Shown: piece by piece, positions 7,113 to 14,232 of the stretch
How positions within the stretch are numbered: position 1 is the stretch's first letter
Layout: each line of letters starts with the position of its first letter
Origin: Bacteroidales bacterium
GTDB taxonomy: Bacteria > Bacteroidota > Bacteroidia > Bacteroidales > FEN-979
Assembly (NCBI GenBank): GCA_023231065.1
Contig: JALNWE010000061.1
Coordinates: 1 to 18,092 of the forward strand
Direction: 5' to 3'
DNA length: 18,092 bases
Notes under the pieces: generated by a model
Seen by the model: only the letters and a program-made list of their open reading frames with translations
Told to the model about the DNA's origin: nothing
Databases searched by the model: none
Translations under genes and position numbers: made by a program

Positions 7113-7913
7113 ATGCAAGATCTAAAGGTTTCAATTATTCAAACAAACCTGTTCTGGGAACAGGTCGATAAAAACCTGAAGCAGTTCAACCGCATAATCC
7201 GGCAGATCAAGGAGCCCACCGATCTGATCCTCATGCCGGAGATGTTCAATACCGGTTTTTCGATCAATCCCGGACTTTGTGCTGAGACCATGGATGGTAT
7301 CTCAGTCACATTTCTAAGGGAAAAAGCAGCTGAAAAGAAAGCGGTCATCATGGCAACTTTACTGATCCGCGAAGGGGATTCTTTTTTTAACCGTCTTATC
7401 GCGATGTATCCCGACGGCCATTGTGCGACATACGATAAACGGCATCTTTTCCGTTTAAGTGAAGAACCCAAGATCTTTACCGGTGGAAAAACCAAATGCA
7501 TATTTCAGGTCAACGGATGGAAAATATTACCCATGATCTGTTATGATCTCCGGTTTCCGGTATGGAGTAAAAACACCTGGCAAAATGGAAGTTATGAATA
7601 TGACCTTCTCGTTTATCTTGCCAACTGGCCGGCCATCAGGTCTTATTTATGGAAAACCTTATTGCCGGCGCGTGCCATAGAAAACCAGGCATGTGTGGTC
7701 GGCGTTAACCGGGTTGGCAGGGATGGTCATGGGACCTTGCATTCCGGTGACTCGATGATGATTGACGGAAAAGGGCTATTGCTCTTTTATGCTGAACCGG
7801 GCGTCCAGGTTATCCATACGCATACTTTTTCAGGCCAGGACCTTGAATTGTACCGAGAATCAATTACCGTTGGAATGGATTGGGACCGGTTTACGATTGA
7901 CGAAAAACAATAA
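7113..7913 (+). CDS. Carbon-nitrogen hydrolase, Nit2/YafV-type omega-amidase
   Basis: This 266-residue cytosolic protein of the nitrilase superfamily has the catalytic triad Glu43 (LMPEMF), Lys109 (YDKRHLF) and Cys143 (MICYDLRFPVW). The KRHLF and CYDLRFPVW contexts match the YafV/Nit2 branch, which hydrolyses alpha-ketoglutaramate and alpha-ketosuccinamate formed by glutamine or asparagine transaminases, as in methionine salvage. Substrate assignment is by family resemblance only. It is the first gene of a four-gene plus-strand operon whose other members build surface polysaccharide; the next gene starts one base after its stop. Confidence 0.88.
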   Translation: MQDLKVSIIQTNLFWEQVDKNLKQFNRIIRQIKEPTDLILMPEMFNTGFSINPGLCAETMDGISVTFLREKAAEKKAVIMATLLIREGDSFFNRLIAMYPDGHCATYDKRHLFRLSEEPKIFTGGKTKCIFQVNGWKILPMICYDLRFPVWSKNTWQNGSYEYDLLVYLANWPAIRSYLWKTLLPARAIENQACVVGVNRVGRDGHGTLHSGDSMMIDGKGLLLFYAEPGVQVIHTHTFSGQDLELYRESITVGMDWDRFTIDEKQ

Positions 7914-7914
7914 A

Positions 7915-8751
7915 ATGCCCCGATTATCGGTAGTTATCATTGCCCTGAACGAGGAGAAAAACATCCTCCGTTGTCTGGAATCGGTAAAACCGGTCGCGGA
8001 TGAAATTGTGGTGGTCGATTCCGGTTCGACGGATCGTACTGCCGATCTTTGCAGGGAGTTTGGCTGTCGCGTTTTTCATCGTACTTTCGACGGATATGGA
8101 AAGCAAAAGCAATTTGCTGTTGATCAAGCCGTCAATGACTGGGTTTTCTCCCTTGATGCCGATGAAGTGGTTACCGCTGGGTTAAAAGAAGAGATCCTCG
8201 GAATTTTCTGCCGATCAGAAAACAATCCATCCACCCACCCCTCTTCCACAAACCCGACGGTTGAAAACCTGAAGCATCTTCCGCATCCCGCATCCCGCGA
8301 TCAGGTTTCAGGTTTCCGGATTCCCTTTTCCCTGTTTTTCATGGGTCGGATTTTAAAACATGGAGGCGTTGGGAAAGAGTATCATTTACGGATTTTTGAC
8401 AGAAGAGAGGGAGGCTTTACCGGAGCGCCGGTCCATGAGGGCATTGAAGTAAAAGGCAACCTCAGCGCGATGCAGGGTAAAATCATCCATTATTCCTATC
8501 GGGACATCAGGCATCATCTCGAAAAAATAAACACCTATACCTCTCAGGCCGCAGCAGGTTATCATGCCAGAAAAAGATCCTTTTCAAAATGCTGGGTGGC
8601 TTTAAAATTCCCCATAAGTTTTTTTTCTTTTTATATCATCAAGCTGGGATTTTTGGATGGTTATCAGGGGTTTATGTGGTCATTCCTGGCTGCCGTTTAT
8701 GCTTCCCTCAAAATTGCCAAAACCATTGAATTAACAGAGAAACCATGTTGA
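7915..8751 (+). CDS. Glycosyltransferase family 2, LPS core WaaE/KdtX-like
   Basis: This 278-residue GT-A fold enzyme probably transfers a sugar to the LPS inner core or another surface glycan. It shows SVVIIALNEE (5-14), VVDSGSTDRT (33-42), the metal-binding LDADE (80-84) and, further on, APVHEGIEV (171-179) followed by HYSYRDIRHHLEKINTYTS, typical of the WaaE/KdtX-like branch. The frame is open further upstream, but this ATG sits one base after the amidase stop and starts directly with the Rossmann strand. Residues about 102-130 (8218-8304) form a Pro/Ser/Asn/His-rich insert between LDADE and the acceptor region, containing two tandem CATCCCG heptamers. The stop overlaps the deacetylase start by 7 bases. 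Confidence 0.9.
   Translation: MPRLSVVIIALNEEKNILRCLESVKPVADEIVVVDSGSTDRTADLCREFGCRVFHRTFDGYGKQKQFAVDQAVNDWVFSLDADEVVTAGLKEEILGIFCRSENNPSTHPSSTNPTVENLKHLPHPASRDQVSGFRIPFSLFFMGRILKHGGVGKEYHLRIFDRREGGFTGAPVHEGIEVKGNLSAMQGKIIHYSYRDIRHHLEKINTYTSQAAAGYHARKRSFSKCWVALKFPISFFSFYIIKLGFLDGYQGFMWSFLAAVYASLKIAKTIELTEKPC
8284..8297 (+). repeat. Tandem heptamer pair inside the glycosyltransferase gene
   Basis: CATCCCG occurs twice in tandem at 8284-8290 and 8291-8297, preceded out of register by the related CATCTTC at 8275-8281. The same heptamer occurs in the larger array inside ispG. Here it encodes part of a low-complexity loop around residues 121-130. Confidence 0.65.
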
Positions 8752-9560
8752 TCTATTTAATCATCGCGGGTGTAGTTTGTGTGCTCATCCTTGGGTATCT
8801 GGTAGTGGAATACAGTGTCCTTATCCCGGCGCCCAATGGGCTTCCCATTCTCATGTATCATAAAGTTTCGGAAAAAGGGGCTGATGGATTGACAGTCACT
8901 CCGGACCAGCTGGATGAGCATTTCATGTACCTGAAGGAAAAAGGGTATAAAACAATAACATTCAAAGAATTAAAGATCCTGGATGCAGAAAAAGATCCCT
9001 TACCTAAAAAGACCATCATTATCACCTTTGATGATGCCTATGTGAATTTCCGGGATGGGGCATTACCGGCGCTGAAGAAATATAACTTTTCGGCGACCCT
9101 TTTTATCCCGGTGGCTTTTATCGGGAAAACGAATATCTGGGACCACGGGAACGATCAGATTTTAGCGGCAGCAGATCTGAAACATTTGGCGAATAATGAA
9201 CCGGTAGAATTCGGGATTCACTCCTTTCTGCATAAGAATTACAGGGATATGGCCATTGAAGATATGGAGGAAGACTTGAAAAATTGTCGCGAAACCCTTG
9301 ATTTTTACGGAATACCCTTTGCGCGGGTTTTAGCCTATCCTTACGGGGGATATCCCGGGAAAGACCCGGATTTAAAGGGCCCGGCTATCCGTTTGTTTGA
9401 ACAGGCCGGCCTTGATTTCGCCCTCAGAATTGGTAACCGCATAAATCCCTGGCCGATCCGGAACCGGTTTGAACTCAAACGGATTGATATACGGGGCACG
9501 GATAGTTACCGGGTGTTCAGGATCAAAATTAACAAAGGCCGGGCTAAAATTTTTGCTTAA
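8745..9560 (+). CDS. Membrane-anchored polysaccharide deacetylase (NodB-like)
   Basis: This 271-residue protein has one N-terminal hydrophobic segment (about 2-22) and then a NodB-type carbohydrate esterase 4 domain, probably facing the periplasm. Motifs are MYHKV (37-41), TFDD with the catalytic base and metal aspartate (94-97), the metal histidines in HSFLH (159-163) and AYPYGGYP (197-204). Such enzymes remove N-acetyl groups from glycans. Its position between a core glycosyltransferase and an O-antigen ligase suggests that the substrate is an LPS or O-antigen sugar rather than peptidoglycan, which is inference. It overlaps the upstream gene by 7 bases and is followed by the ligase gene after 6 bases. 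Confidence 0.88.
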   Translation: MLIYLIIAGVVCVLILGYLVVEYSVLIPAPNGLPILMYHKVSEKGADGLTVTPDQLDEHFMYLKEKGYKTITFKELKILDAEKDPLPKKTIIITFDDAYVNFRDGALPALKKYNFSATLFIPVAFIGKTNIWDHGNDQILAAADLKHLANNEPVEFGIHSFLHKNYRDMAIEDMEEDLKNCRETLDFYGIPFARVLAYPYGGYPGKDPDLKGPAIRLFEQAGLDFALRIGNRINPWPIRNRFELKRIDIRGTDSYRVFRIKINKGRAKIFA

Positions 9561-9566
9561 AACCAC

Positions 9567-11228
9567 ATGAACCTGACCTGGAAACAATTCTGGCGGTACT
9601 ACTATATTGCGGCATTGTGCATTATAATAGCATCTCTTCCCTTCTCAAAATTCGGGCAAAGTTTGGGACAGTTCCTGATTGCCGGTGGTTGGATCGTCGG
9701 GCGGTTCGATACGCGTAAATTCAAACTGTGTTTGCAACGGCATTCGAAAGGCGGGAAAATATATACTTTTCTGCCCTATTCAGTCTGGATTTTATTGGAA
9801 GGGATCGGGAAGGGGTTTGTGCAGTTCTACCGGAACAAACCCGCGTTGATTTTCAGCTCGATCTTACTGTTCCATGTTTTAGGACTTTTCTATACCACCG
9901 ATTTTGATTATGCCTTCAAAGATCTTCGGACCAAACTGCCACTTTTCCTCCTTCCTCTTTTTATCTCAACTTCCGAAGCCTTCGATAAAAAAGGATTTTA
10001 CCGGTTAATGTTTTTATTTATCCTGGCGGTACTGGTCCGTTCGGTTTATAATACCTGGGTTATTCAATCAAATCAATACATTGATATCCGGGATGTTTCG
10101 CGAAACATATCCCATATTATCCTGGGGCTCCTGATCACCACCGGGATTTATTCATTGCTGTATTTTTCCCTGATCCAAAGAGGTTTTTCCCTTTGGGCCA
10201 GGATTATCTGTATCCTGCTTGTTCTTTGGTTCCTGAGTTACCTGATCCTGTCTCAGTCCTTTACCGGTGTTGCCATCTCGCTCCTGACCTTGATGGCGCT
10301 GCTCCCCATACTTATTGTTAAAACCCGGAAAGGCTGGATAAAGGTCTGTCTCCTTGTCCTGATAGTTTCTGTATCAACCGTGATTTTTCTCTATTTCCGG
10401 GCATTGGTCAATGATTATTATGCCATCAATCCGGTCAACATTAACATGCTTGAAAAATATACTTCACGCGGGAATAAATACGATCACGACCTTTACGCGT
10501 CGCTGACCGAAAATGGGAATCAGGTATGGTTATATGTTCAGCGGGACGAACTCCGGGCATCATGGAACAAGCGAAGTAAGATCCCTTTTGACAGCCTGGA
10601 TAAAAAAAAGCAACCGATTGCTTTTACCGCGATCCGATTTTTAACCTCAAAGGGCTGGAGAAAAGATGCCGATGCTGTTGGAAAGCTAACCCCTTCTGAA
10701 ATAGATGCGATCGAAAAAGGGGTGGCCAATGTTGTGTTCCTCAAAAAGTTTAGTATCCGGGGCAGGGTTTATGAGTTTCTGCATGGTTATGATACTTATC
10801 TGGAAACAGGTAACCCTACCGGTTCAACGCTGATGCAGCGGCTTGAATTCTGGAAAGCCTCGCTGGGATTGATCCGTGACAACTGGTTAATGGGGGTAGG
10901 GACAGGTGACATGAACATGGCCTTTCAGAAGCAATATGAAAAAATGCATTCCAAACTTGCGCCCGATCAAAGATGGAGATCGCATAATCAATTTTTCTCC
11001 ATCACGATAGGTTTCGGAATTTTTGGCCTGTTCTGGTTCTTATTTGCGATTTTATATCCTCCCTTTCTGAAGCGCTGGCAGGGCGACTATTTTGTCATTA
11101 TTCTTTTGATCATTTCCCTTCTTTCGATGATCACCGAGGATACTATTGAATCACAAACAGGCGTGGTATTTTTTGCCTTCTTTTACTCTTTTTTCCTGTT
11201 TGGACGAAAAGAAAGGGCCTTTTTATAG
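9567..11228 (+). CDS. O-antigen ligase family protein (WaaL/Wzy-like)
   Basis: This 553-residue polytopic inner-membrane protein belongs to the family that ligates O-antigen to lipid A-core or polymerises O-units at the periplasmic face. About ten hydrophobic helices are split into an N-terminal bundle (to about residue 277) and a C-terminal pair or trio from about residue 475. Between them is a soluble loop of about 190 residues (about 282-470), much longer than in enterobacterial WaaL. The loop contains ENGNQVWLYVQRDELRASWN, FLTSKGWRKDAD, MQRLEFWKASL and GVGTGDM, and ends with RSHNQFF carrying the conserved histidine. Motifs such as LTSKGxRKDA recur in Bacteroidota homologues (from memory). 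Whether it acts as ligase or polymerase cannot be told from sequence. It is the last gene of its operon. Confidence 0.85.
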   Translation: MNLTWKQFWRYYYIAALCIIIASLPFSKFGQSLGQFLIAGGWIVGRFDTRKFKLCLQRHSKGGKIYTFLPYSVWILLEGIGKGFVQFYRNKPALIFSSILLFHVLGLFYTTDFDYAFKDLRTKLPLFLLPLFISTSEAFDKKGFYRLMFLFILAVLVRSVYNTWVIQSNQYIDIRDVSRNISHIILGLLITTGIYSLLYFSLIQRGFSLWARIICILLVLWFLSYLILSQSFTGVAISLLTLMALLPILIVKTRKGWIKVCLLVLIVSVSTVIFLYFRALVNDYYAINPVNINMLEKYTSRGNKYDHDLYASLTENGNQVWLYVQRDELRASWNKRSKIPFDSLDKKKQPIAFTAIRFLTSKGWRKDADAVGKLTPSEIDAIEKGVANVVFLKKFSIRGRVYEFLHGYDTYLETGNPTGSTLMQRLEFWKASLGLIRDNWLMGVGTGDMNMAFQKQYEKMHSKLAPDQRWRSHNQFFSITIGFGIFGLFWFLFAILYPPFLKRWQGDYFVIILLIISLLSMITEDTIESQTGVVFFAFFYSFFLFGRKERAFL

Positions 11229-11250
11229 ATAAAATGTCAGCAAGAGTTTT

Positions 11251-11883
11251 TCACGGGAAGCAAATACCGATTTTGAACCCCACGAAATGTAGTGGCACTT
11301 TATAGTCAACCGGTGTTTTTGTCTGAATGGTCCCCGTATCGGTGGTCACATCGTTGATCCGGAAATAGGTGGATTCCACTGCCTGGTATTTATAAAAGAT
11401 CTCATACATGAACCGGAGTTTTTTCGAAATATTCATCTGGTATCCTAATCCGATGCTCAGGGCAAAGGCGCCCTTGCCTTGTTCGTAATAGGTGGAGGAA
11501 TATCGCGTACCAATGCCATATCCCAGATAAATATTACCAAAAAAAGTATTTCCTTCCGGCTTCAGGGCATACCCCAGGTATCCATAAATGGGCCAGAACA
11601 GGCCATTTTGCCATTTTTCCACCCCCACGCTGACCCCCAGACTGAGTTTGTTCATATACCTGAAGCCATTGATTGTCTGAAAAGTGATCACAATCTCATC
11701 GTTTCGGATCTTTTTTTGGATCCCATTGTAGATGTTGGTTTTGAAGGATCCGACTCCAAATGAAATTCCCCCCTCGGTCTTGTTGAAATAGGTCAGGGAT
11801 TTATCACTGCTGTTATATTGGGCATTAACAGGGAACCAGGAGAAAAAGAAAATCACGATGATTGTTAAAACTCGTTTTTCCAT
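11251..11883 (-). CDS. Putative outer-membrane beta-barrel protein
   Basis: This 210-residue protein has a clear signal peptide (VLTIIVIFFFSWFPVNA, predicted cut after Ala21, followed by QYN). The rest alternates short amphipathic strands rich in Gly, Tyr and Phe, such as LGYGIGTRYSSTYY and LSIGLGYQMN, and ends in aromatic/hydrophobic VGFKIGICF, consistent with an 8-stranded barrel of the OmpA-like or porin-family type. I recognise no specific function. It is convergent with the O-antigen ligase gene, leaving 22 bases between stops, and divergent from the lipid kinase gene. Confidence 0.75.
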   Translation of the reverse strand: MEKRVLTIIVIFFFSWFPVNAQYNSSDKSLTYFNKTEGGISFGVGSFKTNIYNGIQKKIRNDEIVITFQTINGFRYMNKLSLGVSVGVEKWQNGLFWPIYGYLGYALKPEGNTFFGNIYLGYGIGTRYSSTYYEQGKGAFALSIGLGYQMNISKKLRFMYEIFYKYQAVESTYFRINDVTTDTGTIQTKTPVDYKVPLHFVGFKIGICFP

Positions 11884-11998
11884 TTCAGTTTAATCTTTGG
11901 AGGAGGAAATTACAAATCTGTTATTCACGGATAAAGGTATTACAATTAGTCCAAAAACAATTAACTTGCAGCTCGATTTTTATCCAAATCAGTTTTAT

Positions 11999-12967
11999 AT
12001 GCCAGAAACACAACTGATCTCCCCTGCTCAATGGCTTCTCATAGTCAATCCGAATGCCGGCATTAAAAAGGGGGAAAAGGAATGGCCAAAAATCCATAAA
12101 TATCTTCAATTGCAGGGATTTGATTTTCACTGTGTTTTTACCGCGCACCGGGACCATGCCATTTACCTGGCCATTGAAAACATTGAAGCCGGATACCGGA
12201 ATATTGCCGTGGTTGGCGGGGATGGCACCCTGAACGAAGTAATGAATGGCATTTTTATGCAGCAGACAATTTCCCCATTGGATATTACCCTCGGGATGAT
12301 CCCCGTTGGGACTGGCAATGACTGGTGCCGGATGTTCGACATCCCGTTTGATTATAAAAAGGCAATTGACATTTTAAAACAAAAACACCCTTTCATACAG
12401 GATGTCGGAAAAATCAGTTATTATGCAAAAAACAACCTGACCATCCGCTATTTCATGAATGTAGCCGGGATGGGTTACGATGCGTTGGTGGCAAAAAAGA
12501 CCAATATGATGAAAGAAAGGGGAAAAGGGAATCCGCTGACTTATCTTTATTTTGTTTTTGCCGGTCTTTTTCAATACAAATTCATGGAAGGGGTGATAGA
12601 GATAGATGATCATATCCTGTTTAAAGGAGAAATTTTTTCGATGAATGCCGGCATTTGTAAATTCAATGGAGGAGGGATGAAACAGGTGCCTTATGCTATT
12701 CCCGACGATGGCCTTTTCGATTTTACGCTCATCAAAAAAGCCTCCAAATGGATCGTATTCCGATATGCCCATAGACTTTACAACGGGAAACTCACTGAAG
12801 TCCCGATCGTAAGCGCTACAAGGGGGAAGGTCATCAGGATCAGGTCGACCGGAAAAATTTATCTTGAAGCAGATGGAGAATCATTGGGGCACACGCCCTT
12901 TGTATACGAGGTTCTCCCCAGAAGCCTGAAGGTTATCGTGAACCCGAATTTTGTGAACGGGAAATGA
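11999..12967 (+). CDS. Diacylglycerol/lipid kinase family protein (YegS/DagK-like)
   Basis: This 322-residue cytosolic or membrane-peripheral kinase shows LLIVNPNAG (13-21), GGDGTLNEV (73-81, ATP site), IPVGTGNDWCR (101-111) and the C-terminal beta domain with NAGICKFNGGGM and a final LEADGESLG segment. Family members phosphorylate diacylglycerol, other lipids or sphingosine-like bases, and the substrate here is not determined. The frame is open upstream to a TTG near 11897, but the ATG at 11999 gives the normal family length and starts 12 residues before the first strand. A GGAGGAGG stretch at 11899-11906 is too far upstream to serve this start. The upstream 115 bases shared with the divergent barrel gene show no exact TAnnTTTG box. 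Confidence 0.9.
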   Translation: MPETQLISPAQWLLIVNPNAGIKKGEKEWPKIHKYLQLQGFDFHCVFTAHRDHAIYLAIENIEAGYRNIAVVGGDGTLNEVMNGIFMQQTISPLDITLGMIPVGTGNDWCRMFDIPFDYKKAIDILKQKHPFIQDVGKISYYAKNNLTIRYFMNVAGMGYDALVAKKTNMMKERGKGNPLTYLYFVFAGLFQYKFMEGVIEIDDHILFKGEIFSMNAGICKFNGGGMKQVPYAIPDDGLFDFTLIKKASKWIVFRYAHRLYNGKLTEVPIVSATRGKVIRIRSTGKIYLEADGESLGHTPFVYEVLPRSLKVIVNPNFVNGK

Positions 12968-12996
12968 CCGGATAGTTCTCCCTGTATGATCTGGTT

Positions 12997-14220
12997 TCAG
13001 GGATCGATCCAATCTCCGTGTTCGCGGATCAGGTTGATGAGTTCATCCACGGCAACGGATTCATCAACATTCTTTTTCACCGGTTCCTGGCCTTTATACA
13101 GCGTCACTTTCCCTTTGCCGGCGCCGATGTATCCATAATGGGCATCAGTCATTTCACCCGGGCCGTTCACAATGCATCCCATGATGGCTATTTTCATTCC
13201 CCGGAGATGGCCGGCGCGGGCTTTGATGTTCTTCACTGCCTCCTGAATATTGAAAAGCGTTCGGGAACAGGAAGGGCAGGAAATAAATTCCGTTCGGGAG
13301 ATCCTGGCTCCGGCAGCCTGTAAAATACCATAAGCAACCGGAATTTCAAATTCAGGATTTTCGGTAAGGGAAACCCTGATGGTATCACCGATACCATCGG
13401 CCAATAGGCTACCGATCCCGACAGCAGATCTGAGGCGGCCATCTTCACCCGATCCGGCTTCGGTCACACCCAGGTGAAGGGGATAATTCATGCCATTTTT
13501 TTTCATGGTCTCCACCAAAAGACGGTTGGCCCTGATCATCACCTTGGGATTGCTGGCTTTCATTGCAAGTACCAGATCATGAAACCCATATCCTTCGAAA
13601 ACATGTACAAATTCCATGACCGACGCCACCATCCCTTCCGGGGTATCGCCAAACCGGTCAAGGATCCGACGGGAAAGCGAACCATGATTGCTGCCAATTC
13701 GTATGGCAGCGCCATGTTCCTTGCAGATCCTGATCAGAGGCCTGATCCGTTCTGCAACCTGTTCCAGGTCTTTCTGGTATCTTGCATCCTGTATTTCGCA
13801 TCCCGCTTCCCGTATCCCGTATTCTGCGCCCTTCATCCTTGGTGCTTCATCCCGACCTGTTTTTCTATCAGCATAGTTTCCCGGATTGATCCTTACTTTT
13901 TCAACAATAGCGGCAGCCAGTTCAGCGATTTTTGGATTAAAGTGGACATCGGCAATCAGGGGCGCCTTATAACCCCTGCGTGATAATTCTTTTTTGATAT
14001 TCCTAAGGTTTTCTGCTTCTTTTAAACCTGGAGTAGAGATCCTGACATATTCACAACCGGCATTGATCATTCGTATGATCTGGTTCACAGTGCTTTCCGT
14101 ATCCAGGGTATTGGTATTGGTCATTGATTGAACGCGTACCGGATAGTTCCCTCCAAGTGGAAGATCGCCAATATTGACAACACGGGTTTGAAATCTTGAA
14201 TATAATAACGGATTGGCCAT
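12997..14220 (-). CDS. ispG: 4-hydroxy-3-methylbut-2-enyl diphosphate synthase (GcpE)
   Basis: This enzyme converts methylerythritol cyclodiphosphate to HMBPP in the non-mevalonate isoprenoid pathway. The 407 residues contain the N-terminal TIM barrel with PVRVQSMTNT (27-36), DVHFNP (91-96), KVRINPGNY (108-116), SNHGSLS (177-183) and LHLGVTEAG (248-256). The C-terminal iron-sulfur domain has cluster ligands Cys315 and Cys318 (CPSC), Cys349 and Glu356 (GCIVNGPGE). The barrel joins the cluster domain directly, so this is the short two-domain form; the best-known Bacteroidota enzymes, as I recall, are over 600 residues with an extra middle domain. Residues about 123-148 are encoded by a heptamer array and replace the usual loop after RINPGNY. 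It is the last gene of the TolC-adaptor-tsaB-ispG operon, 12 bases after tsaB. Confidence 0.95.
   Translation of the reverse strand: MANPLLYSRFQTRVVNIGDLPLGGNYPVRVQSMTNTNTLDTESTVNQIIRMINAGCEYVRISTPGLKEAENLRNIKKELSRRGYKAPLIADVHFNPKIAELAAAIVEKVRINPGNYADRKTGRDEAPRMKGAEYGIREAGCEIQDARYQKDLEQVAERIRPLIRICKEHGAAIRIGSNHGSLSRRILDRFGDTPEGMVASVMEFVHVFEGYGFHDLVLAMKASNPKVMIRANRLLVETMKKNGMNYPLHLGVTEAGSGEDGRLRSAVGIGSLLADGIGDTIRVSLTENPEFEIPVAYGILQAAGARISRTEFISCPSCSRTLFNIQEAVKNIKARAGHLRGMKIAIMGCIVNGPGEMTDAHYGYIGAGKGKVTLYKGQEPVKKNVDESVAVDELINLIREHGDWIDP
13778..13854 (+). repeat. Eleven-unit heptamer array inside ispG
   Basis: Read on the plus strand, this 77-bp stretch divides into eleven consecutive 7-mers in one register. 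Seven contiguous units (13778-13826) fit roughly YWTYYYG, for example TATCTTG, CATCCTG, CATCCCG and TATCCCG; CATCCTT and CATCCCG recur in register at 13834 and 13848. Because 3 x 7 bases is a whole number of codons, the protein repeats every 7 residues: YGIREAG followed by CEIQDAR and YQ. The array stays in frame in a catalytic gene. Confidence 0.85.
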
Positions 14221-14232
14221 GGTTCGGTAGGG

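Noticed and set aside
7762..7914. Upstream extension of the family 2 glycosyltransferase by 51 residues
   Set aside because: It would overlap most of the amidase C-terminus and adds sequence absent from the family; the ATG at 7915 fits the domain start.
11212..11228. AAAGGGCCTTTTT at the end of the O-antigen ligase gene as a terminator
   Set aside because: The palindrome has essentially no loop and lies within the coding end, so it cannot form a normal intrinsic terminator hairpin.
11897..11998. Upstream TTG start for the lipid kinase, near a GGAGGAGG sequence
   Set aside because: The extra 34 residues are not part of the family fold, and the ATG at 11999 gives the normal length; the purine run overlaps or follows the TTG rather than preceding it.
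12979..13003. Inverted repeat TCCCTG-N13-CAGGGA between the convergent lipid kinase and ispG genes
   Set aside because: Only a 6-bp stem with a 13-base loop and no T-tract on either strand, and it overlaps the ispG stop; too weak for a terminator call.
13778..13854. Heptamer array considered as a CRISPR or a minisatellite promoter
   Set aside because: Units are 7 bases with no spacers and lie inside a coding frame, so neither fits; kept as a coding repeat.
13474..13983. A 169-codon open frame on the plus strand opposite ispG
   Set aside because: Antisense to a well-supported enzyme; it reads through the heptamer array only because that array is open in several frames.
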